Part shown: positions 6,902-14,360 of the stretch, in pieces
How positions within the stretch are numbered: the stretch's first letter is position 1
Layout of the letters: each line of letters opens with the position of its first letter
Source of the DNA: Saprospiraceae bacterium
GTDB lineage: Bacteria; Bacteroidota; Bacteroidia; Chitinophagales; Saprospiraceae
Direction of reading: 5' to 3'
DNA: 21,037 bases
Assembly: GCA_020436955.1 (NCBI GenBank)
Contig: JAGQWW010000007.1
Span: forward strand, 1-21,037
Program-made: the position numbers and the translations under genes
Notes under the pieces: model-generated
What the model was told of the DNA's origin: nothing
What the model saw: only the letters and a program-made list of their open reading frames with translations
The model's database searches: none

Positions 6902-9073
6902 TTACGGCGCGTTTCCTGATAAATAATTATCTAAGTCAGGAAATTGTTCTGCCAGGTTCTGTATAGTTTTTTCATCCAGCTTAAATCCGTTTCGGTAAAC
7001 TATAACTTTGGCATTTTCCACACCATTTTTCAATAATTGCTTTTTGAGTTCTTCGGCTGATGCAAAGGTTTGATATAATCCAACTGTTGCATGATAGGTG
7101 CTTTCATCCATACTTTTCTCCAATGTCGGATTGGGTACTACCATTAAATATTCCCCTTCGTATCGGTTGGAAGAATTATCAATTTCTATTTTAAAAGATA
7201 GGTCTTTAAGTGCTTCTTCAAAAAAGGCCCCTTTTTGGTCAACCATAAATTCCGGTGGATTTTTTCGCTCGTATTCCACCTTCACTTTTGCCTTTTCTTC
7301 ATTTAAAAAATAATACACTATCCTGCTATTATACTCCCCGGCACGGGTATTTTCTTCCTCTCCAATTTTATTATAAACAATTGGAAAATTGTTTCCACAA
7401 GCTTTTAATTGGACTCTTTTAGGATCAATACCAAATGCGAATAATTGTCTGGATGCCTTTTCAAGCGCTTCCATGGATGCATACATACCCTCTATTCCGG
7501 ATTTATCGCTATCTGTATGGCCCATCATCAGCAAGGAAACTTTTGGATTCCTAGCCAGATAAGCGCCTATAGTTTCTATGATGGCCCTGTTGTTATCATT
7601 AGCTAGTTCCAAGGGATTTTGGTAGTAAATCTCCTTGAATACACTTTCTTCTTCTGATGTATTTGTTTTGCCGATTGTAGATGAGACTCCCACAGCAGGA
7701 GCATCAACCGGTCTTTTTAAAATGTCATAAAAAAGTTCTGGACCATTTTCAGCCACCATAGCAGGATCAGGTTCAGGATACAATGCCTGGTAAATATCCC
7801 TGTGGCCTATCCCTGTTTTTCTTGCAGAGGAGAAATACGCTCTTCTTCCATTTTCAACCAAACGATAATAATCGTCATCTTCTGATGAGTTGATAGGCAC
7901 ACCCATATTTTCAGGACCGGACCATTTTGAAGTTTCTATATTGAAAGTGGACGTAAAAATATCAAAGCCTCCATAAGAACGGTCGGAGCGATTACTACTA
8001 AAATAAACCGTTAAGCCATCACGCGTCAAAAAGGGACATTTCTCATCATAAGCACTGTTTACCTCCGGCCCCAGATTCATCGGCAATGACCAATAGGTTC
8101 CGTTAAACCTCGTGATATACAAATCCAATCCTCCATAGCCCCCCGGTCTTCTACTTGAAAAAAGCATGGTGCTATCATCGTAAAAATACAGGCTCACATC
8201 GCCTTTTTCCGGTTCCATTGGACTCTTAAACTGGGATTTTTCCAGTGTCTTTTCCTGTATTCTTTTAAAAGTATCCACTACAATTTCACCTCCGAAAAGC
8301 GTAAGCCCTTTAAAAAGATACATTTGTTTTCCATCATGGCTAAAATCCAACAAGACCTCATGGCGCGGGCTGTTCAACAGGTAACTCAGCGGAATTGCTT
8401 GTGACCATCTCCCTGCTTCGTCAGAAGCTGCTGTAAACATATCGGCACAGAACTGTCCTGTTCGTTCATTGATAAGGCCATATTCGTCTCTCCTATCACC
8501 TAGATTTCCTTCGCGTATGGAGGAAAAATAGATTTTAGAAGGGAAATTCGGACTGGGAACCGGTGCAAAATCATCTCCACGGGAATTTACCGTTGGACCC
8601 AGATTTTGTACAATAACATCTTGTTTTTGCTGATAATGATACACCCCATAGCCACATCGCCTGATTTCCTCTTTGATTTTGGCCCGTAATGGGTTATCCA
8701 TGTCTGTCAGACGCAGGAAATTTTTGTAATAGCTGATGGCATCTGAAAATTGGTGGTTGGCGTGAGCAATGGAGCCAAGATAATATTGAATATCAGGGTC
8801 AGTACCTTTTTCAGCTTCATTTATGGCACTTAAATAGGCTTTTGCTTTGGGAAGATTATTGGTATGAAAATAACAAATACCCAAGGCTCTTTGATACTCC
8901 TCTTTGTTGGAAGATTGCTTTTCCAGGTTTTCAAGAGCTTCTCTGGCATCAAAATACCTTTCGGATTCCATGTATTCTTCCGCCAGCTTTTTTAAAACGC
9001 GACGAGAGGGCTGGGCATTTACCTGCAGGCAAAGCAACACCAATACCAGGAGCCATATCCCTCTGTGTATCAT
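6902..9073 (-). CDS. Secreted TPR / PD40 beta-propeller / OmpA-C / SPOR-like protein
   Basis: I start this gene at the ATG at 9073, giving 723 residues, because a signal peptide (LLVLVLLCLQVNA before Gln21) begins there. A longer frame from 9109 would add 12 residues before it and would start upstream of the candidate promoter. TPR-like helices cover about 25-140. PD40-like propeller strands (KIYFSSIREG, MLFSSRRPGGYGGLDLY, VYFSSNRSDRSYGGFDIF) cover about 165-430. An OmpA-C peptidoglycan-binding domain lies at about 480-590, with MMGHTDSDKSG, GIDPKRVQLKACG and a final NSRIVYYF. A SPOR-like tail (about 638-705) has YHATVGLYQTFASAEELKK. It resembles PorE-type proteins, but a role in type IX secretion is unproven. 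It lies between E2 and E1 and is a distant relative of the 1295-3661 protein. Confidence 0.85.
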   Translation of the reverse strand: MIHRGIWLLVLVLLCLQVNAQPSRRVLKKLAEEYMESERYFDAREALENLEKQSSNKEEYQRALGICYFHTNNLPKAKAYLSAINEAEKGTDPDIQYYLGSIAHANHQFSDAISYYKNFLRLTDMDNPLRAKIKEEIRRCGYGVYHYQQKQDVIVQNLGPTVNSRGDDFAPVPSPNFPSKIYFSSIREGNLGDRRDEYGLINERTGQFCADMFTAASDEAGRWSQAIPLSYLLNSPRHEVLLDFSHDGKQMYLFKGLTLFGGEIVVDTFKRIQEKTLEKSQFKSPMEPEKGDVSLYFYDDSTMLFSSRRPGGYGGLDLYITRFNGTYWSLPMNLGPEVNSAYDEKCPFLTRDGLTVYFSSNRSDRSYGGFDIFTSTFNIETSKWSGPENMGVPINSSEDDDYYRLVENGRRAYFSSARKTGIGHRDIYQALYPEPDPAMVAENGPELFYDILKRPVDAPAVGVSSTIGKTNTSEEESVFKEIYYQNPLELANDNNRAIIETIGAYLARNPKVSLLMMGHTDSDKSGIEGMYASMEALEKASRQLFAFGIDPKRVQLKACGNNFPIVYNKIGEEENTRAGEYNSRIVYYFLNEEKAKVKVEYERKNPPEFMVDQKGAFFEEALKDLSFKIEIDNSSNRYEGEYLMVVPNPTLEKSMDESTYHATVGLYQTFASAEELKKQLLKNGVENAKVIVYRNGFKLDEKTIQNLAEQFPDLDNYLSGNAP

Positions 9074-9096
9074 AGAAAAGTTCTTAGTGCAATCAC

Positions 9097-9104
9097 CAAA
9101 TATA
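9097..9104 (-). promoter_or_regulatory. Candidate Bacteroidota -7 box for the TPR/OmpA gene
   Basis: On the minus strand this reads TATATTTG, an exact match to the Bacteroidota -7 consensus TAnnTTTG. It lies 23 bp before the ATG at 9073 and just after the hairpin that ends the E2 gene. I see no good TTG -33 element about 19-21 bp upstream, so this is a candidate only. It agrees with the start at 9073. Confidence 0.35.
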
Positions 9105-9127
9105 CCCAAATAAAAGCACGATTGAAA

Positions 9128-9165
9128 TCAGTGCCCTTTCCGGAGTATTCCAAAAAGGGCACTGA
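9128..9165 (-). terminator. Hairpin after the E2 gene, probable terminator
   Basis: A perfect 12-bp stem pairs tcagtgcccttt (9128-9139) with aaagggcactga (9154-9165) around a 14-base loop that can form a small inner stem. It starts 12 bp after the E2 stop codon on the minus strand. The tract after it (atttcaatc) is only weakly T-rich, so termination may be partial and the block may be transcribed through. Confidence 0.65.
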
Positions 9166-9177
9166 AAATGTACTTTT

Positions 9178-10515
9178 TTAAACGGTTCTTTCAGCGTCAA
9201 ATTGTTCCAGGTAATCTCCTACCCTTCTGAGGAAAGATCCTCCAAGTGCACCATCGACTACCCTGTGGTCATAAGAAAGTGAAAGGAACATCATATGTCT
9301 AACGGCAATCAAATCTCCATATTCAGTCTCAACGACCGCTGGTTTCTTTTTAATTGCGCCGGTAGCCATAATAGCAACCTGTGGTTGATTAATAATGGGG
9401 GTACCCATTAAGTTGCCAAATGTTCCCACATTGGTTAGGGTGAAAGATCCATCCTGAATTTCTTCAGGCTTCAATTTATTTATTCTGGCCCTGTTGGCAA
9501 GGTCATTTACCTGCTTAGCCAATCCAACTAAATTCAATTGCTCTGCATTTTTAATTACAGGAACAATCAAATTGCCGGAAGGAAGCGCTGTTGCCATACC
9601 AAGGTTCAGGTTTTTCTTCACGATGATTTTGTCGCCATCTACAGAAACGTTGACCATTGGGAAATCAGTAAGTGCCTTTGCTACAGCTTCCATGAATAAT
9701 GGCGTGAAAGTAATTTTCTCCCCATACTTCTTCTGGAATTCACCTTTTACCTTTTCACGCCAGTTAACCATATTGGTTACATCTACTTCAACAAAGGAAG
9801 TTACGTGAGCAGAAGTGCGCTTCGAATTCACCATATGGTCCGCAATCAACTTTCTCATGCGATCCATTTCTACAATCTCCACGTTGCCCGAAACCGAAGT
9901 TGCCGGTTTTGCAACAGGAGCAGTTGGAGCAACACTCGTTGATTTCGCTTGAGGTGCTGCCACTGAAGTACCTCTATTTTCCAGATATCCTAAAATATCA
10001 TGCTTTGTTACTCTCCCATGCATTCCACTACCTGAAAGTCCTTCCAGTTCATTGACTGAAACACCTTCTTCCTGAGCGATTTTCCTTACTAGTGGAGAAT
10101 AGAATTTATTTCCAGATGATTTAGGGATTTCAGTGGTGGCAGTTGCAGGAGCCTGCACAGGTGCATCTTCTTTTGGAGTGTTCTCAACAGCATGTCCATT
10201 TGAATTGGATTTGCCGTTGGAAGAACTTGATGGCTCTGCTACACTTGGGGTAGATGCAGGCTGAGCATCCTCTCCCTCTGTGCCAATGATAGCAATGGCA
10301 GTACCAATAGGCACGACATCATTTTCTTTAAACAATATTTCTTTGATTACACCTTTCACAGGTGACGGAACTTCAGAATCAACTTTATCCGTTGCAATTT
10401 CTAAGATGGTCTCATCCACATCCACTTCATCTCCAACCTGCTTTACCCAATTGAGAATAGTGGCCTCCATAATACTTTCCCCCATCTTCGGCATTATCAA
10501 TTCAACCTGAGCCAT
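9178..10515 (-). CDS. 2-oxo acid dehydrogenase E2 component (dihydrolipoamide acyltransferase)
   Basis: E2 forms the core of the 2-oxo acid dehydrogenase complex and moves the acyl group from its lipoyl arm to CoA. The 445-residue chain has the normal order: one lipoyl domain (1-78; ATDKVDSE with lipoyl Lys44), an Ala/Pro/Ser-rich linker, an E1/E3-binding domain (about 137-181; FYSPLVRKIAQEEG and GRVTKHDILGYL), a second linker, and a catalytic domain (about 212-445) with the active-site motif SYDHRVVDG (His417, Asp421). Substrate specificity cannot be read with confidence; branched-chain 2-oxo acids or pyruvate are both possible. The fused E1 is two genes downstream, and pyruvate carboxylase diverges from this gene across about 250 bp. 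No E3 gene is in the window. Confidence 0.95.
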   Translation of the reverse strand: MAQVELIMPKMGESIMEATILNWVKQVGDEVDVDETILEIATDKVDSEVPSPVKGVIKEILFKENDVVPIGTAIAIIGTEGEDAQPASTPSVAEPSSSSNGKSNSNGHAVENTPKEDAPVQAPATATTEIPKSSGNKFYSPLVRKIAQEEGVSVNELEGLSGSGMHGRVTKHDILGYLENRGTSVAAPQAKSTSVAPTAPVAKPATSVSGNVEIVEMDRMRKLIADHMVNSKRTSAHVTSFVEVDVTNMVNWREKVKGEFQKKYGEKITFTPLFMEAVAKALTDFPMVNVSVDGDKIIVKKNLNLGMATALPSGNLIVPVIKNAEQLNLVGLAKQVNDLANRARINKLKPEEIQDGSFTLTNVGTFGNLMGTPIINQPQVAIMATGAIKKKPAVVETEYGDLIAVRHMMFLSLSYDHRVVDGALGGSFLRRVGDYLEQFDAERTV

Positions 10516-10766
10516 GTATAATTATTTTGATTTTAAATTTGGTTTCATTTTAGGGCTGCAAAATTACCATAATCCATTGGTTATACAAAGTAACCGGGGC
10601 TTTGGTTCAATATATTATTTGGCTGGGGATAGAAAAAAGGGGCTTTTTTAAAATTTTTAGAAAAATAAGTGGTCGACCCTACCTTTTCACAAAAATTGCC
10701 TTTAAATTATCACCCTCCTAACCAGCCTTTACCCTGCCTTTTTTGCATCGTATTAAATTACTCCAA
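10516..10766. other. Divergent intergenic region between E2 and pyruvate carboxylase
   Basis: This gap of about 250 bp must hold promoters for E2 (minus) and for pyruvate carboxylase (plus). It is AT-rich, with A and T runs near 10631-10666 and a ggtcgacc palindrome near 10671-10678. I found no exact TAnnTTTG box with a properly spaced TTG on either strand, so no promoter is called. No small gene or structured RNA was recognised. Confidence 0.5.
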
Positions 10767-13700
10767 ATGAAACACCAACGTTACAAAAAACTGATGGTAG
10801 CGAATCGTGGCGAAATTGCTATCAGGATCTTACGCGCAGCCAGTGAATTGAACCTCCGAACCGTTGCGATGTACACTTTTGAAGACCGGTACTCCCTGCA
10901 TCGTTTCAAAGCAGACGAAAGTTATCAAATCGGTCCTGAAGACGAGCCTTTGAAACCTTATCTCGATATTGACGAGATAATTAGGGTCGCCAAAAAGAAT
11001 GATGTCGATGCAATCCATCCGGGTTATGGGTTTTTATCTGAAAATGTAGGATTTGCCAGGAAATGTCGGGAAGCCGGAATCATTTTTATTGGTCCGGAGC
11101 CTGAAACCATGGAGCAGCTAGGCGATAAAATCAAGGCAAAAAAGCTGGCCAGGCGTGAAAATGTACCCATCATTGAAGACAATCAACAAGATGTTACCAG
11201 CGAAGAAATCGCCCTGGAAGAAGCTACACGGATTGGATTTCCGGTCGTAGTAAAAGCTGCCGCAGGAGGTGGTGGAAGGGGCATGCGTATTGTAAATGAA
11301 GCTTCCCAAATCAAATCTGCCTATAGGGAAGCAAAAAGAGAAGCACTCACAGCATTTGGAGATGACACGATTTTCATCGAAAAATATATTGCCAATCCCA
11401 AGCATATTGAAATTCAAATCCTGGGCGATAAGTATCAAAACCTTCTACATCTTTTTGAAAGGGATTGTTCGGTACAAAGACGTTTCCAAAAAGTAGTGGA
11501 AATTGCCCCTAACCTTACCCTTTCTCAAGCTACAAAAGAAAAAATATACGAATACGCTCTTAGGCTGGGAAAAGCAGTAAACTACAGTCACGCCGGTACA
11601 GTAGAGTTTTTGGTGGATGAAGATGAGTCGATTTATTTCATTGAAGTTAATCCGCGGATCCAGGTAGAGCACACTATTACCGAAGAAATAACCGGGGTAG
11701 ATTTGGTAAGATCTCAAATCCTCATTTCGATGGGATATGAGCTGGCCAGTCCGGAGATAAATCTCAAGAGTCAGTCAGATGTTGAATTAAAAGGCTGTGC
11801 TATCCAATGTCGGATAACCACTGAAGATCCTGAAAATGACTTCAAACCCGATTATGGTACCCTGATTGCCTATCGATCCGCCAGTGGATTTGGAATTAGG
11901 CTGGATGCGGGCTCGGCCTTTCCGGGTGCTGTGATTTCACCATTTTTCGACAGCCTTTTGGTAAAAGTAACGGCCTGGGGCCGTACCATGGACGAAGCAT
12001 CCTATAGACTTCATCGTGCGCTAAGGGAATTTAGAATTCGAGGGGTGAAAACCAATATTGACTTCCTGCTCAATCTCCTTAAAAATGAAACCTTCATCAA
12101 AGGAGAAGCAACGGTTAATTTTATAAAAGAAAACCCCGGTCTTTTTAATCTGCCGCGCCGAAAGGACAGAGGTACAAAAATGCTTAATTACCTGGCAGGC
12201 ATAGTTGTAAATGGTAATGAGGATATAAAATTCAGAGATGAGCGATTAAATAAGCTTTTTAGGCTTCCAATCGTTCCTGCTTACGATAATAAAAAAACAC
12301 CCCCGTCAGGCACCAAACAATTGTTGGAAGCCAAAGGAAGAGATGGTTTTATACAATGGTTGAAAAATGAAAAACGCATCCACTATACAGATACCACTTT
12401 CCGAGATGCGCACCAATCTCTGCTGGCAACCCGCATGCGTACCTTCGACATGATGAAAGTTGCAGAAAGTTTTGCCCACCATCATGGAAAGGATGTCTTT
12501 TCAATGGAAGTTTGGGGTGGAGCGACTTTTGACGTAGCCATGCGTTTTTTGAAAGAATCTCCCTGGGAAAGGCTTCGATTAATCAGAGAGGCAATTCCAA
12601 ACACTTTACTTCAAATGCTCTTACGAGGCTCCAATGGTGTGGGGTATAAAGCTTATCCAGACAACCTGATTGTTAAGTTTATTGAAAATGCTGCCGAAAC
12701 AGGCATCGACATTTTCAGAATTTTTGACAGCCTTAATTGGGTAGAAAATATGAAGGTGAGCATCAAGACCGTCCGGGAAAATACCGATAGCCTGGCTGAA
12801 GCTTGTATCTGCTATTCAGGAGATGTTGCTGACCCTTCGAAAACAAAATTTAACCTACAGTATTATGTGGATTTGGCCAGGGAACTTGAAGATGCAGGTT
12901 CCCATATCTTAGCTATAAAAGACATGGCCGGATTGCTCAAACCAAGAGCAGCTGATATTTTAATTCCAGCCTTGCAAGAAGCAGTAGATATACCTATTCA
13001 CCTCCATACTCACGACACCTCCAGCATACAATCAGCCACCTATCTTTCTGCTGTTGAAAAAGGAGTTGATGTAATTGATGTGGCTTTATCAAGCATGTCG
13101 GGGTTAACCTCCCAACCCAATTTTAACAGTGTAATTGCGATGCTGCAGGGGAACGAACGGGAGAACCCAATCGACCTGGACCAGCTCAATGAGTTTAGCC
13201 ATTATTGGGAAGCGGTTCGACAGTATTACTATCCTTTTGAATCAGAATTAAAGGCCGGAACTGCTGAAGTGTATGACCATGAAATTCCCGGTGGACAATA
13301 CAGCAATTTGAGACCACAAGCCAGAGGGCTTGGGTTGGAAGACCAATTTGAAACCATCAAACACAATTACAGGATAGCCAATAAAGTATTGGGCGATCTC
13401 ATCAAAGTAACGCCTAGTTCAAAGGTGGTCGGAGACCTTGCCATGTTTATGACCTCCAACGGATTGGACGAAACATCCTTGTTGGAAAAAGGGCCTGGTC
13501 TTTCTTTCCCAGATAGTGTCAAAAACCTTATGAGAGGCGATCTTGGTCAAATCAAAGGCGGATTCCCGGCAGCATTCCAGGAAATGGTTTTGAAGGGAGA
13601 AAAACCATTTACAGATCGTCCCAATGCACACCTGGAGGCGATTGATCTGGACAAGGGATATCTGGAATTTTTGGAAAAATATGGTGACCATTTCAACGAA

Positions 13701-14219
13701 AACGATTATTTGAGTTCGCTTTTATATCCAAAGGTGTTTGAAGATTATGCTGCTCACTTTGAAGAAAACGGAGAAGTACGTAATCTGCCAACCCCTGCTT
13801 TCTTTTATGGCATGAAGCCCAATGAAGAGATCATGGTTGAAATTGAGCCCGGGAAAACAATCTCTATAAAATACCTCAATATGACCGAACCAAATGAACA
13901 AGGGGTTCGACTCGTGTTTTTCCGGCTAAATGGACAGACCAGGTCCATTCAGGTTACCGACAAGGATTTTGCATCTAATGTCAAGAAAAACGAAAAGGCT
14001 TCGGCTCCTAATGAAGTAGGTTCGCCATTACAAGGAAGCTTATCAAAAATACTGGTAAAAGAAGGAGACGAAGTAGCAGTCAATACCCCATTATTCATCA
14101 TAGAAGCCATGAAAATGGAAAGTACTATCACTTCCAATATGGCAGGAACTATCAAAACCATCCATTTGAAAGAAAAAACATTGGTAGAACAGGATGATTT
14201 GGTGGTAACGATAGAATAG
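10767..14219 (+). CDS. pyc: Pyruvate carboxylase, single-chain biotin enzyme
   Basis: This enzyme makes oxaloacetate from pyruvate, bicarbonate and ATP, refilling the TCA cycle. I use the ATG at 10767 (1150 residues, the usual length for one-chain enzymes), not an upstream in-frame TTG at 10743. The biotin carboxylase domain (about 1-455) begins KKLMVANRGEIAIRI and has the ATP loop AAGGGGRGMR and the catalytic stretch EVNPRIQVEHTITEEITG. The carboxyltransferase domain (about 525-800) has TDTTFRDAHQSLLATR, WGGATFDVAMRFL and ILAIKDMAGLLKP, which holds the lysine that is carboxylated in this family. A C-terminal biotin carrier domain has IIEAMKMES with biotin on Lys1116. It is divergent from E2 and convergent with the ATP-grasp-like gene. 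Confidence 0.97.
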   Translation: MKHQRYKKLMVANRGEIAIRILRAASELNLRTVAMYTFEDRYSLHRFKADESYQIGPEDEPLKPYLDIDEIIRVAKKNDVDAIHPGYGFLSENVGFARKCREAGIIFIGPEPETMEQLGDKIKAKKLARRENVPIIEDNQQDVTSEEIALEEATRIGFPVVVKAAAGGGGRGMRIVNEASQIKSAYREAKREALTAFGDDTIFIEKYIANPKHIEIQILGDKYQNLLHLFERDCSVQRRFQKVVEIAPNLTLSQATKEKIYEYALRLGKAVNYSHAGTVEFLVDEDESIYFIEVNPRIQVEHTITEEITGVDLVRSQILISMGYELASPEINLKSQSDVELKGCAIQCRITTEDPENDFKPDYGTLIAYRSASGFGIRLDAGSAFPGAVISPFFDSLLVKVTAWGRTMDEASYRLHRALREFRIRGVKTNIDFLLNLLKNETFIKGEATVNFIKENPGLFNLPRRKDRGTKMLNYLAGIVVNGNEDIKFRDERLNKLFRLPIVPAYDNKKTPPSGTKQLLEAKGRDGFIQWLKNEKRIHYTDTTFRDAHQSLLATRMRTFDMMKVAESFAHHHGKDVFSMEVWGGATFDVAMRFLKESPWERLRLIREAIPNTLLQMLLRGSNGVGYKAYPDNLIVKFIENAAETGIDIFRIFDSLNWVENMKVSIKTVRENTDSLAEACICYSGDVADPSKTKFNLQYYVDLARELEDAGSHILAIKDMAGLLKPRAADILIPALQEAVDIPIHLHTHDTSSIQSATYLSAVEKGVDVIDVALSSMSGLTSQPNFNSVIAMLQGNERENPIDLDQLNEFSHYWEAVRQYYYPFESELKAGTAEVYDHEIPGGQYSNLRPQARGLGLEDQFETIKHNYRIANKVLGDLIKVTPSSKVVGDLAMFMTSNGLDETSLLEKGPGLSFPDSVKNLMRGDLGQIKGGFPAAFQEMVLKGEKPFTDRPNAHLEAIDLDKGYLEFLEKYGDHFNENDYLSSLLYPKVFEDYAAHFEENGEVRNLPTPAFFYGMKPNEEIMVEIEPGKTISIKYLNMTEPNEQGVRLVFFRLNGQTRSIQVTDKDFASNVKKNEKASAPNEVGSPLQGSLSKILVKEGDEVAVNTPLFIIEAMKMESTITSNMAGTIKTIHLKEKTLVEQDDLVVTIE

Positions 14220-14221
14220 GT

Positions 14222-14280
14222 CTGGTTGCTGGATGCTGGTTGCTAGATACTGGTTTCTTGTTGCTGGATGCTTGTTGCTT
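14222..14280. repeat. Imperfect tandem repeat, unit about 14 bp
   Basis: Starting three bases after the pyruvate carboxylase stop codon, the unit ctggttgctggatg (14222-14235) is followed by ctggttgctagata (14236-14249) and then by longer, degenerate copies up to about 14280. It is non-coding and lies in the convergent gap. It ends just before a short 7-bp hairpin (14287-14306, gccaacc/ggttggc) that has no clear T-tract. Confidence 0.7.
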
Positions 14281-14317
14281 TTTTATGCCAACCCCTCGAG
14301 GTTGGCGGGTGATTCAC

Positions 14318-14359
14318 CGCAAACCGCACTACGCGAACCGCATCACGCAAACCGCATCC
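14318..14359. repeat. Three tandem copies of a 14-bp unit
   Basis: Three adjacent 14-bp copies occur: cgcaaaccgcacta (14318-14331), cgcgaaccgcatca (14332-14345) and cgcaaaccgcatcc (14346-14359). The array ends one base before the TAG stop of the minus-strand gene (14361-14363). It is GC-richer than its surroundings. There are no spacers, so it is not a CRISPR array. Confidence 0.75.
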
Positions 14360-14360
14360 C

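Noticed and set aside
1295..9073. Naming either TPR/PD40 protein as the type IX secretion component PorE
   Set aside because: The shared domains are widespread in Bacteroidota, neither protein has the full PorE domain order, and no other secretion gene is in the window.
9074..9109. A start 12 codons upstream for the TPR/OmpA gene
   Set aside because: The signal peptide starts at the ATG at 9073, and the candidate -7 box at 9097-9104 would lie inside the extension.
4807..10515. A complete 2-oxo acid dehydrogenase operon
   Set aside because: E1 and E2 are present, but no E3 gene is found in the window, and an unrelated envelope gene lies between them.
10743..10766. A TTG start for pyruvate carboxylase
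   Set aside because: The ATG at 10767 directly precedes the conserved biotin carboxylase N-terminus; the extra eight residues have no family support.
14318..14359. A CRISPR array
   Set aside because: The 14-bp units adjoin each other without spacers, and no cas genes are nearby.
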